A DNA stretch of 64,000 nucleotides, taken from Streptomyces liliiviolaceus. GTDB lineage: Bacteria; Actinomycetota; Actinomycetes; Streptomycetales; Streptomycetaceae. Below the pieces are notes generated by a model, which was given only the letters and a program-made list of their open reading frames with translations, had not been told where the DNA came from and did no database searches. Position 1 is the first letter of the stretch, and each line of letters begins with the position of its first letter. Below, in pieces: positions 50,344 to 59,947 of this stretch. The DNA is taken from positions 5,394,001 through 5,458,000 of the forward strand of contig NZ_JAGPYQ010000001.1 of assembly GCF_018070025.1 (NCBI RefSeq), in the 5' to 3' direction. Position numbers and translations under genes: made by a program.

Positions 50344-51072
50344 ATGACACTGCACGAACAGGCGTCCACCGATGAGTCGGCGGGCGTGCACGCCCCCGCG
50401 CTCGCGGTGCGGCGTCTGCCCCGCTCACCCCGTGCCGCCGTCCTGTTCCTGCACGGGGGCAGGTCCGACAGCCGTGCCCCGTCCCGCCCCTGGCACCTCG
50501 CGGCCGTGCGGATGAAACCCTTCGTACGCGCCGTGGCCCGTGCGACACCGGACGACGACGTCCTGCTGGCGGAGGTGCGCTACCGCGTACGGGGCTGGAA
50601 CGGCGGTGACGCCGACGCTCTGCGGGACGCGCGGCGGGCGCTCGAAGAGCTGCAGCGGCTGGCTCCGGACGTCCCGGTCGTTCTCGTTGGGCACTCGATG
50701 GGCGGCCGCGCCGCGCTGCGTGCGGCGGGCGCGCCCCAGGTCCACGGCGTGCTGGCGCTGGCTCCCTGGTGCCCCGAGGGCGAGCCGGTGGCCCAGCTGC
50801 GGGAGAAGGAGGTCGTCGTGCTGCACGGGGACCGCGACCGTGTCACGGATCCCCGTCTGTCCAAGGCGTTCGCGCACCGGGCCCGGGCCGCGGGTGCCCG
50901 GGCGGCGTTCGTGGACATGGTGGGCGGTGACCACGCGATGCTCCGGCACGCCGGGGACTGGCACCGCACCGCGGTCTCCACCGTCCTGCAGATGGTGCCA
51001 CCGGCCGCCGAAACCACCGGGGTTACCGGGACCACCGGAGCTACCGGGGCTACCGGGGTGTCAGGACACTGA
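50344..51072 (+). CDS. Alpha/beta hydrolase
   Basis: A 242-residue serine hydrolase without signal peptide. The oxyanion loop is LFLHGGRSD, the nucleophile elbow GHSMGGRAAL (about 115-124), the acid is likely D in HGDRDRVTD and the base H in GGDHAMLRHAG. The C-terminus is a collagen-like TTGVTGTTGATGATG repeat encoded by 9-bp units. The end of the gene overlaps the convergent VOC gene by 23 bp. The substrate is unknown. Confidence 0.88.
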   Translation: MTLHEQASTDESAGVHAPALAVRRLPRSPRAAVLFLHGGRSDSRAPSRPWHLAAVRMKPFVRAVARATPDDDVLLAEVRYRVRGWNGGDADALRDARRALEELQRLAPDVPVVLVGHSMGGRAALRAAGAPQVHGVLALAPWCPEGEPVAQLREKEVVVLHGDRDRVTDPRLSKAFAHRARAAGARAAFVDMVGGDHAMLRHAGDWHRTAVSTVLQMVPPAAETTGVTGTTGATGATGVSGH

Positions 51073-51784
51073 ACTCGTTGCCGTCGGGGTCGGTCAGCGT
51101 CACGCTGCCGGTTTCGTCCTGGCCGGTGCCGAGGCGCTTCGCCCCGAGGGAGAGCAGCCGGTCGACCTCCGTGCTCAGGTCACCGTGGGCGGTGGGAGCG
51201 AGGTCGAAGCGCAGCCGGTCCCGGCCCGTCCTCGGCTCCAGCGGCGGCCCGCCCCACGTGACCTTCGGTCCGCCGTGCGGAGAGCGGATCGCGGTCTCCT
51301 GATCCTGGTCCCAGACCAGGGGCCAGCCGAGTGCCTTGCTCCAGAAATACCCGACCTCCTGCGAGCCGTCGCAGGCCAGCGCTCCGATGAAGCCGCAGTC
51401 GGCGAGGAAGTTGTTGCCCGGCTCGATGACGCAGAACTCGTTGCCCTCCGGATCCGCGAGCACCACGTGCTCCTCTTCCGGGAGCTGGCCGATGTCGATG
51501 TGCCGTGCGCCGAGCGCCAGCGCCCGATCCACTGTCCGCCGCTGATCCTCCAGGGACGTGCTCGTCAGATCGAAGTGCGTCCGGTTCTGGCCGGTCTTCG
51601 GCTCCTGCGACGGCAGGAAGCGGAGGCGGAACCCGGTGTCGTCGCCGGGCAGGAGCACGATGCCGTCCTGCGGATCGTCGACCGTCTCCCAGTCGAGGAA
51701 GCGTGACCAGAACCGCGCGAGACTCGCGGGTTCCTTCGCGTCGAAGCTGAGCGCGAACAGCTGACAACTCGTTTCCCGGTCCAT
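51050..51784 (-). CDS. Double VOC (glyoxalase-fold) protein
   Basis: A 244-residue protein made of two VOC domains (about 5-120 and 125-242), each ending in the DPEGNEFCV or DPDGNEFSV motif. Such tandem proteins bind small molecules or act as dioxygenase-, lyase- or resistance-type enzymes. ATG 51784 (MDRETSCQ) is chosen; the open frame upstream has no domain. Its 3' end overlaps that of the hydrolase on the other strand. Confidence 0.88.
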   Translation of the reverse strand: MDRETSCQLFALSFDAKEPASLARFWSRFLDWETVDDPQDGIVLLPGDDTGFRLRFLPSQEPKTGQNRTHFDLTSTSLEDQRRTVDRALALGARHIDIGQLPEEEHVVLADPEGNEFCVIEPGNNFLADCGFIGALACDGSQEVGYFWSKALGWPLVWDQDQETAIRSPHGGPKVTWGGPPLEPRTGRDRLRFDLAPTAHGDLSTEVDRLLSLGAKRLGTGQDETGSVTLTDPDGNEFSVLTPR

Positions 51785-51896
51785 CTCCGGTCCCCCTGAC
51801 TGGTGCTGGCGGCACGGCGCGTGGTCGGCGCCTCGCACGCGAGCGTAGGCGTGCGTCTCCTCACCCGCATCCGGGTTTTCGCCGACGCGCAGGCGC

Positions 51897-52925
51897 TCAC
51901 GCCGAGGGGTCGGAGTCGTGGGCCCGGTCGGGCCAGACGCCCACATGGTCCGGTTCCGCCGTCAGACGTACGCGGCCGCGCAGACCGTAACGCTCCACGT
52001 GGTCCCGGGGCAGCTGGAGGCGGCCCGCGCGGTCCAGGACGGTGTACTCCTCGGCGCCCCCGCCGCCCGGCCCGCGCAGGGTCTCCGTCGACGTACGGCC
52101 GTCGCGGATGCGGACCGTGCGGCGGACCTGTTCGGAGACGAGGGGGTCGTGGGTGACGACGAGGACGGTGGCGCCGAGTTCCTCGTTGGCGCGGCGCAGT
52201 GCCGCGAAGACCTCCTCGCCGCTCGCGGTGTCGAGTTCGCCCGTGGGTTCGTCGGCGAGCAGCACCCGCGGCGCGTTGGCCGTGGCGACCGCGACGGCCA
52301 CGCGCTGCTGTTCGCCGCCGGAGAGTTCGGCGGGACGCCGGTCGCGGCAGTACGCGACGCCGAGCACGTCGAGGAGTTCGGCGGCGCGCGCGGCCCGCTT
52401 GCGGCGCGGCACCCGCACGTACTTCATCGGCAGCGCCACGTTCTCCAGGGCCGTCAGATACGGCAGCAGGTTGCGCCCCGTCTGCTGCCAGACGAAGCCG
52501 ACGGTGTGCCGGCGGTAGCCGAGCCGCTCGCGTCGCCGCAGGGCCAGCAGGTCGTGTCCGGCGACCCGGGCGCGGCCCGCCGTGGGCAGGTCGAGTCCGG
52601 AGAGGATGGACAGCAGGGTCGACTTGCCGGAGCCGGAGGCGCCGACGAGCGCCATGCACTCGCCCTCCTCGACGACCAGGTCGAGGCCCTGGAGCGCCTG
52701 GACCTCGACCTCGTCGGTGCGGTAGACGCGGACCAGGTTGTCGCAGACGACGAGTCCGTCGTCGGCGCCCGCGTGCGGTCGCCGGGCATCACGGGCCCGC
52801 TCCTCCAGCCGCCGCAGGTCGCTCACTTGGGGCGGGTCGCCGAGCTGCCCCGGGTCGCCGAGCTGCCCCGGTTCGTCGAGTCGCCTCGGGTCGTTCCCCT
52901 GCCGGTTCCCGTGCGGGTCAGTCAC
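51897..52925 (-). CDS. MacB/LolD-type ABC ATPase with extra C-terminal domain
   Basis: A 342-residue ATPase. A disordered N-terminus with a QLGDP repeat (about 20-32) precedes the nucleotide-binding domain (about 58-280): Walker A GASGSGKST, LSGGEQQR, LLADEPTGELD, VVTHD. After this, about 283-335, comes a segment with the look of an AbrB/SpoVT swapped-hairpin domain (YTVLDRAGRLQLPRDHVERYGL, RVRLTAEPDHVGV). The GTG start overlaps the end of the permease gene by eight bases. It works with the two FtsX-type permeases upstream in the operon. Confidence 0.9.
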   Translation of the reverse strand: MTDPHGNRQGNDPRRLDEPGQLGDPGQLGDPPQVSDLRRLEERARDARRPHAGADDGLVVCDNLVRVYRTDEVEVQALQGLDLVVEEGECMALVGASGSGKSTLLSILSGLDLPTAGRARVAGHDLLALRRRERLGYRRHTVGFVWQQTGRNLLPYLTALENVALPMKYVRVPRRKRAARAAELLDVLGVAYCRDRRPAELSGGEQQRVAVAVATANAPRVLLADEPTGELDTASGEEVFAALRRANEELGATVLVVTHDPLVSEQVRRTVRIRDGRTSTETLRGPGGGGAEEYTVLDRAGRLQLPRDHVERYGLRGRVRLTAEPDHVGVWPDRAHDSDPSA

Positions 52926-55890
52926 CGTTTCTCCCCAGTCGCAGGACCGCGCCGAGCCCGCGGCGCCGTCCGATCCAGGTCTCCACGCCGACCGCCGCGA
53001 GCACCAGCACGCCCAGCCCCGCTCCCAGGGCGGCGGTCAGCAGCAGGTCGGGGTGGGGCGTGGGGGCGGCGGGCCCGCCCGTGAACTCCCGCAGGTCCAG
53101 GGCCGGTCCGAGCAGCGCGGGCAAGGTCAGCCCCAGGGCGATGCCGCCCGTCACGGCCGCCAGCACCATCGGCAGCAGTTGCAGCAGGTACAGCCCCGAG
53201 GTGGCCCGGCCGCCGAGGCCGAGCGTGCGCAGATACGCGGTGGTGCGGCCGCGTGCCGGTGCGGACAGCAGCAGTTCCAGGACCAGTGCCAGCAGGGCGA
53301 GGAGCACAGCGAGCGCGGTGCACGTGGTGTGCGCGCCCCGCAGCACGTCGATCATGCCGTCGGCGGCGGCGTCGGCCTGTTCCTCGGAGCGGATACGCAG
53401 TTCACCGAGGGCGGTGTCGCCGGAGGCGCGCGGCACCAGGGACCGCAGGGCTCCCACGTCCAGGTGCGGGCCGTACAGCAGCAGCGCGGTGCCCTCGAAG
53501 TCGCTCGCCTCGATGGCCGCGAGGTCGCGGTTGTCGGTGAGCAGCATGCGTTCCCGGGCCGGCGTCGTGCCGCAGACCGGGCCCAGCGCCGGGTCGTGGC
53601 GTACGTCCTCGGGAAGCACGCCGACGACGCGCAGACGCAGTTCTCTGCCGTGGGAGGCGAAGGTGAACAGGTCGCCGGTGCGGGCCCCGGTGGCCAGGAC
53701 CCGGATGTCCTCGCCGGTACGGGGTCCGGTCAGCCCGGCGTCGTCGAGTGCGCGCGCCGCCGCCGAGCCGGGGGCCGCCGCCCGCAGTCGGGCGCCGTCG
53801 ACGCCGTCCAGGCTCGCCACGCCGTACCGGTTGCCGCTGCTCGCGCTCGTCGGGTCGACCCGCAACTGGCGGACGCCGACGGTGTCCTCCACTCCGCGCA
53901 CCTGGCCGAGCCGTTCGGCGATGTCGGAAGCGCGGCCCGCGCCGAGGTAGGAGGCGTCGGCGCCGACCTGCCATGCGGCCGCGGCCCGGCGTCCGTCCGC
54001 CAGGGTCCCGGCCACCAGGCCGCCGAACACCGCTCCGGCCAGCGTCACCACCAGGACCAGCAGCGCGAGTGCCCGCGCGGGCGCCTCCTTCGCGGCCCGG
54101 GAGAGCGCGACGAGTGCCACGACTCCGCGCCGCCGGGCCGACCAGCGCGCGAGGACCCGTACGGGCAGCGGGTAGACGCGCACCAGGACGGCGACGGTGG
54201 CCAGTCCGAGCAGCGCGGGCACGGCGGCGAGCAGCGGGTCGGGCCCGGCCTCCCCGGCCGTGCCCCGGGAACGCAGCGCGAACACACCGGCCGCGGCGAG
54301 GACGAGTACCGCCGCCTCGGCGACGACGCGGCGCCCTGCCGCGTAGGGGGCCGGCTCGGGCCCGGCGCGGACGGCACGCTCGCGCAGGGCGTGCCAGGTG
54401 AGGGCGGGCAGCAGCAGCCAGACGAGTACGGCGACCGGAAGACCTTGCCGGTACGCGGGTGAGGGGCCCGGCAGCGAACGTGCGGCGGCGATGCCCGCCA
54501 GGAGTCCGAGCAGCGCGGCCGGCGCGATCTGTGCCGCTCTCGCCAGCGCGAGTCCGGTCGCGGAGGCGCCGCGGGCGCGCTGCAGCCGGTGGGCGTCGAG
54601 ACTGCGGCGTACCGCGAGCAGTGCGGTGACCGCGGCGGCGAGCAGGCCGACGACCAGCAGGGACGCGAGAGCGAAGGAGATCACCACACGGCCCTGCCGC
54701 CACTGGCGGCCGAAGTCGGTGACCACGTCGGGCAGGTGCGTGCCGTCGCGCAGGGTGGAGGCGGGGTGCAGGCCGATCTCGCAGTACATGCCGCCGAAGT
54801 CGGCGATGTCGCCGCAGAAGACGGACCGGGCGTCGTCCGGGTAGGCGGTGAGCAGCCGCTGCAGTTCGCGTTGTCCCCGGTCGTCGGCGAACCGTGCGGC
54901 GGTGCCCGTGTCGAGGTCCAGGCGCATCCCCCAGGTGACGGTCAGCGTGGCACCGGCCTGTGCCTGGAGAGCGGTGACGGTGCGGGGCGCGACGAGGGCG
55001 CGGGCCTCCCAGGCGAGCCCGGAGGCGCTGCGCGGCGGATGCCTGGACGGGCGTGCCAGCGCCGGCTGTTCACGCCACAGCCGGTCGCCGGGCGAGGCAT
55101 CCCCCATGCCACTGCCCGGAGCCCTGCCCGTAGCACTGGCCAAGTCGCTGCCCGGGTCACTGCCTGAGGCGTCGGCGCGCTCCCCCTCGGCCCCCTCGCC
55201 CCTCTCCGCCTTCTCCTCCCTCTCCGCCCTCTCGGAGTTACCGCCGTCCGCCATGAAGAAGCCGACGACGACCGCCGTGGCTTCGACGTTCCTCAACGCG
55301 CCGGGCCGCAGCGGCAGTCGCTGTCCGAGACGCAGGCGCAGCGCGTCGCGCGTCCGGGTGGAGAGGGCGATCTCGACGCGCTCACCGTCCGGGTCGGGCG
55401 GTCGTCCCTCGGCGTAGGAGGCCCGCCCCGGCGCGTCGGAGGCGTACAGCAGGCCGAGGCCCACCTTCCCGGCGGCCGTCGCGGTGGCGAGGGTCGGCAG
55501 GGCGACCCGGGTGGAGTCGTGTACGAGGCCGCCGTCGAGGGCCTCGGGGGCCGCGCTCACGATCAGATCGGTGACCGGGAGCAGATCCTCGGCCAGGTCG
55601 CTCGCCCAGGCGTCGGAGCCTTGCCTCGGTGCCGGTTCGAACTGCGCGCCGAACCGGATGCCGGGCTCGGCCCGCTGTTCCTGGGCCAGCCGGGAGGCGA
55701 GGGCGCGCCCGGCGAGCCGGTCGAGGAGCGCGGGGCCGGCGGCGGCGACCGCGGTGAGCAGCGCCACCAGCACGGCCAGGCAGACCAGGAACGGCAGATC
55801 GACGCGTGCCTCGCGCACGGTGACGGACCGGAGGGCCGGTGCGGGGTGAACGGCTTGTGCCGAGCGGAACGCTCGCGCGGGCCGCTTCAC
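52918..55890 (-). CDS. Large FtsX-type ABC permease, first in pair with the ATPase
   Basis: A 990-residue permease. One helix near the N-terminus (about 30-52) and a long extracytoplasmic region (55-400) are followed by helices at about 410-600 and, after a second external domain, three at the C-terminus; this is a duplicated FtsX/MacB design. Residues about 215-285 are a charged low-complexity insert (ERAEREEKAERGEGAEGER). GTG 55890 with GGAGG upstream overlaps the previous gene by GTGA. The frame stays open much further upstream, but that is a GC-rich artefact inside the neighbouring permease. Confidence 0.88.
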   Translation of the reverse strand: MKRPARAFRSAQAVHPAPALRSVTVREARVDLPFLVCLAVLVALLTAVAAAGPALLDRLAGRALASRLAQEQRAEPGIRFGAQFEPAPRQGSDAWASDLAEDLLPVTDLIVSAAPEALDGGLVHDSTRVALPTLATATAAGKVGLGLLYASDAPGRASYAEGRPPDPDGERVEIALSTRTRDALRLRLGQRLPLRPGALRNVEATAVVVGFFMADGGNSERAEREEKAERGEGAEGERADASGSDPGSDLASATGRAPGSGMGDASPGDRLWREQPALARPSRHPPRSASGLAWEARALVAPRTVTALQAQAGATLTVTWGMRLDLDTGTAARFADDRGQRELQRLLTAYPDDARSVFCGDIADFGGMYCEIGLHPASTLRDGTHLPDVVTDFGRQWRQGRVVISFALASLLVVGLLAAAVTALLAVRRSLDAHRLQRARGASATGLALARAAQIAPAALLGLLAGIAAARSLPGPSPAYRQGLPVAVLVWLLLPALTWHALRERAVRAGPEPAPYAAGRRVVAEAAVLVLAAAGVFALRSRGTAGEAGPDPLLAAVPALLGLATVAVLVRVYPLPVRVLARWSARRRGVVALVALSRAAKEAPARALALLVLVVTLAGAVFGGLVAGTLADGRRAAAAWQVGADASYLGAGRASDIAERLGQVRGVEDTVGVRQLRVDPTSASSGNRYGVASLDGVDGARLRAAAPGSAAARALDDAGLTGPRTGEDIRVLATGARTGDLFTFASHGRELRLRVVGVLPEDVRHDPALGPVCGTTPARERMLLTDNRDLAAIEASDFEGTALLLYGPHLDVGALRSLVPRASGDTALGELRIRSEEQADAAADGMIDVLRGAHTTCTALAVLLALLALVLELLLSAPARGRTTAYLRTLGLGGRATSGLYLLQLLPMVLAAVTGGIALGLTLPALLGPALDLREFTGGPAAPTPHPDLLLTAALGAGLGVLVLAAVGVETWIGRRRGLGAVLRLGRNGD

Positions 55891-58800
55891 CGGTCCTCCC
55901 CCGCGCGCAGCACGCGTGCCAGGTCGACCCGGCCCAGGAACCGGGCGACGACGGTGACGACCGCGCAGATCAGCAGGGTCGTGGCGCCCGCGGTGAGGGT
56001 CACGCGTGCCCAGGGCACGGCGGTGAGCAGGCCCGGGTAGACCGGTCTGCCGGTGTCGTCGACGGTGACCACCGGCATGATCGTGGCGGCCAGCGCGGTG
56101 CCGAGCAGGGTGCCGAGGACCGCCGCCACCGCGGCCAGTGCGAGGTGCTCGGTCCACAGATACGCGGCGAGCTGTCCGCGCCGTACCCCCAGCGCACGCA
56201 GCAGCGCGAACTCCCTCGTCCTGGCGCGTGCCGAGAGGGCGGCGTGCAGGGTGAAGCCGACGACGGCGAACGCCGGCGCCAGCACCAGGCACAACGTGAG
56301 CGCTCCGCGTGCTCCTTGCCGCAGTGGATCGGCGGCGAGCCGGGCCCGCATCCGCGGCACGTCGACGGCCGTGCCGAGACGGGGATCGGCGCGGACGGCG
56401 CCGAGTGCCGCTGCCGCGTCCCCGTGGTCGGCGGCCACCCACCAGGCGGACTCGGCGGCGGGGAGGGTGCCGCCGAGGACGAACTGGGCGGCCATGGCCC
56501 GGGAGTCGACGAGGAGGCGCGGCCGGTCGCGGTCGGCGCCGGGCACGGCGTCGATCGGGCCGACGATCCTGAGGCGGGCGCTGCCACCGCCGGCGCGCTG
56601 CATCGTGACCGTGTCTCCGACGCGGGCCGTGCCGGAGGAGAGCAGCACGCGGTCGGCGAGCGCGGGCACGGCCGGACGGTCCTCGGCGCGGTCCGTGCCG
56701 AGCCGCACACTCCATGTGGGGTATTTGAGTTCGGTGTCCGGTCCGCGCAGCACCGCGTCCAGGAGCGTGCCGGGTGCCGGGCGGTCGGAGCAGAGCACGG
56801 GTCCCGGAGCGCTCTTGGGCGGCCGGAGCGGTGCGGCGCCCGGGCATCCGGCGACCCTGCGGTCGGGGGTGTCGGCGCGCAGGTCGTGCCAGGCGGCGGG
56901 CCGGGTGAGGCCGGGCACGCGGTCGACGGAGAGCCGGTAGGTGCGTCGTACCTTCTCGCCGGTCATGCTCAGGCCGAGCTGGACGATCCGTGCGCCGTCG
57001 CCGTCGACCGGCATCCTCAGCCGCACGGTACGGGCCGCGCCGCCGGTGTCCTTGAGGACGGCCTCGCTCGCGCGGGTGAGGCCGTCGGCGTCCACGAAGT
57101 GCACGGTCAGTGTGACCGGCACCGGGGTGCCCGGCCCGTCGGCGGACAGGCGTACGCGCAGCGGGAGTTCGCGTGCCGGGCCGTCGAGCGGCAGTCCGTG
57201 GGCGGGGATGTTCCGGCCGAGCGGGGCGACGAGTTCGGACACCGGCCGGTCGGCGAGATCGGGGCGCAGGGCGGGTGCGGGACCGCGTGCGGTGTTGATG
57301 CCGGTGACGGTGGTCCAGCTCTGGTCGAGATAGCCGTTCGCCTCGACCACGGGGGTGACGGCGGTGGCACCGGGCAGTGCGGTGTACGCGGCGCGGCGTT
57401 CGGCGACGGGGAGCCGTCGGCCGGGGTCGATCCGCAGGTCGGCGCCGACCCGGAAGACCGCCTGGTCGTGGTCGCCGCGGTCCAGGACGGCGAGGGCGGT
57501 GCTGCTGAGCGCGGCGACGGCCAGCGCGAGGGTCACCAGCAGGGTGGGACCGGCGTGCCGGGCGGCCCGCCGGGCGATCTGCCAGCCGCCGAGGGGCAGT
57601 ACGAGTCCGGTGCCGCGGCGGGCGAGGGGGTCGGCGACCCTGGCGGCCAGTGGCAGCGCCCGCAGTACGAGCAGCGCCGCCGCGCAGGTCATCGCGACGG
57701 GCGCGAGGATCAGCACCGGGTCGACGCCGCCGCCGGTCACCGGCGAGCGGTACTGGCGCAGTTGCAGCCAGCCGACCACGGCGACGGCGGCGAGTGCCAC
57801 GTCGGCGCCGAGCCGCTGCGCCCCCGCGAACCGGCCGAGGCGCAGCCGCAGTCCGCGCACCGCGTGCCGGTCCCGGACCGTCCGCACGGTGGGCAGCAGG
57901 AGGGCCGCGCCGTGCACCGCGACGGCGAGGAGCGCGGCCACCCAGCCCGCCGTCAGGGTCGCCGTGGCGGGTACGCCGCCGGGGATCAGCCCGGCCCGGT
58001 CGAGCAGGCGCAGCAGCGGTCCGGCGAGGAACGGCGCGGCCAGTCCCGCCGGCAGGGCGACGGCCGCCCACTGTGCCGCCGTCGACGAGGCCAGCCGTGG
58101 GGCTCCGGCGCCGCGGGCGGCGAGCAGCGCGAGTTCGGGCCGGCGGTGCTCGGCGAGCTGGCGTGCGGTGAGCACGAGGGCGGCGGCCAGGGCGGCGAGC
58201 AGGGTGGCCGGGATGTAGAGGCCCGCGCGGGCCACGGCGATGGGCGTGGTCAGATCGTCGAGGGCGTTGTCGAGGGTGGACCTGACGTCGAGTTCGGTGG
58301 TGACGGGTGCGCCACGGAACACGGACAGCGAGGTGTCACTGCCACTGAACGCGTCGGCACGCCGTTTCAGCGGACCGATGTCGCCGAGCCGCAGTCCGCC
58401 GGTGTCGGGCACTCCCAGCCACGACGCGTCGGCATCCCTGGACAGGCCCGGCGTCGCAGCGATCGCCCGACGCGGTACCAGCACCATGGAGTCGGGGGTG
58501 CCGAAGGTGGGGCTCAGGGCGGCCCAGACGGCCGGGCTGCGGTCGCCCGCCCGGTAGAGCCCGGCCACCCGCATCCGCACCTGCGGACCGCTGTCGGGCC
58601 GCACCCGCAGTTCGTCGCCCGGCCGCACCGCCAGCTCGGCCGCGAACACCTCGCTCAGCGCGGTCTCGACGACCCCTGCTGCTGCCCTCGGCCAGCGTCC
58701 GGACACCAACTCGGCGTGCCTGCGCGTCTCCTGGATCGCGACGAGTGTGATCAGGGTGTCGTCGCGACGACGGCCGTCCGCCTCCGTCAGGCTGAGTGCG

Positions 58801-59117
58801 GCGGAGCGGCCGGCCGGGACCCGCAGGACGGACCAGGTGTGATGCGGTACGCCGTCGAAGGCACGGCCGACGGCGGCGCGTACCAGGCCGTCGACCTCGT
58901 CCGCCCCGCGCGGGCGGTACGCGCCGGAGACCTCGACCACGGCCTCCGGGTCGCGGGCGAGCCGCCGCTGTGTCCCGCCCTCCACGGCTTTCTCGGTGAG
59001 TGCCGCGAGCGCGGCCAGGACGGTGGCGGCGAGCAGCACGGCGAGTCCCGCGGCCCCCAGCACCAGTCCGTGGTGCGCGGTCCCACGCACGGCTCTGGGC
59101 GCGCGTCTTCCGCTCAA
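55887..59117 (-). CDS. Large FtsX-type ABC permease, second of the pair
   Basis: A 1076-residue membrane protein with the same duplicated FtsX plan: first helix at about 17-40, a large external domain to about 290, helices from 300 to 560, a second external domain and a final helix bundle (about 960-1065, LRALGVRRGQLAAYLWTEHLALAAVAAVLG). TTG 59117 is the start, with GGGAGG about eight bases upstream. Together with the other permease and the ATPase it forms a MacB/Lol-like machine, which moves lipids, peptides or signals rather than nutrients. No adaptor or lipoprotein is nearby. Confidence 0.88.
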   Translation of the reverse strand: MSGRRAPRAVRGTAHHGLVLGAAGLAVLLAATVLAALAALTEKAVEGGTQRRLARDPEAVVEVSGAYRPRGADEVDGLVRAAVGRAFDGVPHHTWSVLRVPAGRSAALSLTEADGRRRDDTLITLVAIQETRRHAELVSGRWPRAAAGVVETALSEVFAAELAVRPGDELRVRPDSGPQVRMRVAGLYRAGDRSPAVWAALSPTFGTPDSMVLVPRRAIAATPGLSRDADASWLGVPDTGGLRLGDIGPLKRRADAFSGSDTSLSVFRGAPVTTELDVRSTLDNALDDLTTPIAVARAGLYIPATLLAALAAALVLTARQLAEHRRPELALLAARGAGAPRLASSTAAQWAAVALPAGLAAPFLAGPLLRLLDRAGLIPGGVPATATLTAGWVAALLAVAVHGAALLLPTVRTVRDRHAVRGLRLRLGRFAGAQRLGADVALAAVAVVGWLQLRQYRSPVTGGGVDPVLILAPVAMTCAAALLVLRALPLAARVADPLARRGTGLVLPLGGWQIARRAARHAGPTLLVTLALAVAALSSTALAVLDRGDHDQAVFRVGADLRIDPGRRLPVAERRAAYTALPGATAVTPVVEANGYLDQSWTTVTGINTARGPAPALRPDLADRPVSELVAPLGRNIPAHGLPLDGPARELPLRVRLSADGPGTPVPVTLTVHFVDADGLTRASEAVLKDTGGAARTVRLRMPVDGDGARIVQLGLSMTGEKVRRTYRLSVDRVPGLTRPAAWHDLRADTPDRRVAGCPGAAPLRPPKSAPGPVLCSDRPAPGTLLDAVLRGPDTELKYPTWSVRLGTDRAEDRPAVPALADRVLLSSGTARVGDTVTMQRAGGGSARLRIVGPIDAVPGADRDRPRLLVDSRAMAAQFVLGGTLPAAESAWWVAADHGDAAAALGAVRADPRLGTAVDVPRMRARLAADPLRQGARGALTLCLVLAPAFAVVGFTLHAALSARARTREFALLRALGVRRGQLAAYLWTEHLALAAVAAVLGTLLGTALAATIMPVVTVDDTGRPVYPGLLTAVPWARVTLTAGATTLLICAVVTVVARFLGRVDLARVLRAGEDR

Positions 59118-59234
59118 CTCGCCGGCCTCCCCCCGTACGGCCAGCCACAGTATGGGACCGTCCGTTCGGGGCCCGCAATCGTCGAGCGAGGCCTGGCGGG
59201 ATGTGGTCCATGGTGGGGGCGGGACGGCCCGTGG

Positions 59235-59783
59235 CTACTCCGGGAGTTCGAGCATGGGCTCGCCGCAGGACTGGCACTCGGCGTGGACGTCGAGTTCGTT
59301 GAGTATCTCGGCGTATTCGGGATGGCCCTTGAGTGCGGCCATGGCGGCGAGCAGGTAGCGGGTCGAGGTCTGGTCGTGCTCCGCCGTGGCCAGCGTCTCG
59401 GCCAGGAGGCCCAGGGCTTCGGGAAGGGCCTGCCGGTAGGCGTCCGCGATGTCGTCGGGCAGGTCGTCGGGTACTTCTCCGAGTTCGCCGGAGCAGATGG
59501 CCACGAGGCCGACGACGTACAGGTAGTCGTCGCGCTCGGACCGGGCCGCGGGCAGGCCGCGCGCGAGGGTGACGAGGTGGGGCACGGCGGCGTAGGCGGC
59601 CGGCCAGGCGGTTCCCTCGGAACACAGGTAGGGCCACAGGTCGGAGAACCGCTCACCGTCGGTGGGATCCGCCACCAGTTGCCGCAACTCGTCCGGGACG
59701 AAGGGCGCGTCCGGCGCACCCCGTCCTTCGGACCAGCCCCGGTGGTCGAGGGCGGGCCAGCGCGGGTCGTCCAGAGAGATCAT
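59235..59783 (-). CDS. Unknown acidic protein with C-terminal CxxC
   Basis: A 182-residue acidic, helical, HEAT-like protein. Helices such as PAAYAAVPHLVTLARGLP, DIADAYRQALPEALGLLAETLATAEH and YLLAAMAALKGHPEYAEILNEL suggest repeats. The end AECQSCGEPMLELPE contains a single CxxC pair. ATG 59783 is only seven bases from a TACACT hexamer, so the message may be leaderless. It could be an immunity-like or regulatory protein; I do not recognise the family with certainty. Confidence 0.7.
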   Translation of the reverse strand: MISLDDPRWPALDHRGWSEGRGAPDAPFVPDELRQLVADPTDGERFSDLWPYLCSEGTAWPAAYAAVPHLVTLARGLPAARSERDDYLYVVGLVAICSGELGEVPDDLPDDIADAYRQALPEALGLLAETLATAEHDQTSTRYLLAAMAALKGHPEYAEILNELDVHAECQSCGEPMLELPE

Positions 59784-59900
59784 GGGCGAGAGTGTAAACG
59801 GAGCGCAACTGACGTACGCGCAGGGGCTTTTGACACGTTACGAGTGACACGCCAAGAGTGACTCGTCACGAGGCCGCGGCCCGGGGTGGGGGGCCGGCTT

Positions 59901-59932
59901 CCCGTCGGCCGGCCTCGCGGACGGCCGACGGG
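59901..59932 (-). terminator. Terminator of the sulfonate ABC operon
   Basis: The arms 59901-59911 and 59922-59932 are perfect 11-bp reverse complements with a ten-base loop. The hairpin begins 15 bases past the stop of the ATPase gene on the minus strand. Confidence 0.65.
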
Positions 59933-59947
59933 GCGCGGTGAAGGACC

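Noticed and set aside
52918..58071. A single 1717-codon open frame on the minus strand
   Set aside because: The part beyond 55890 is out of frame with the second permease, is Arg/Pro/Gly-rich without domains, and a GTG with GGAGG marks the true start at 55890.
55839..59861. A 1340-codon plus-strand frame antisense to the second FtsX permease
   Set aside because: Long antisense frames are expected in high-GC DNA. The translation has no recognisable domain and is biased to Gly, Gln, Arg and Glu.
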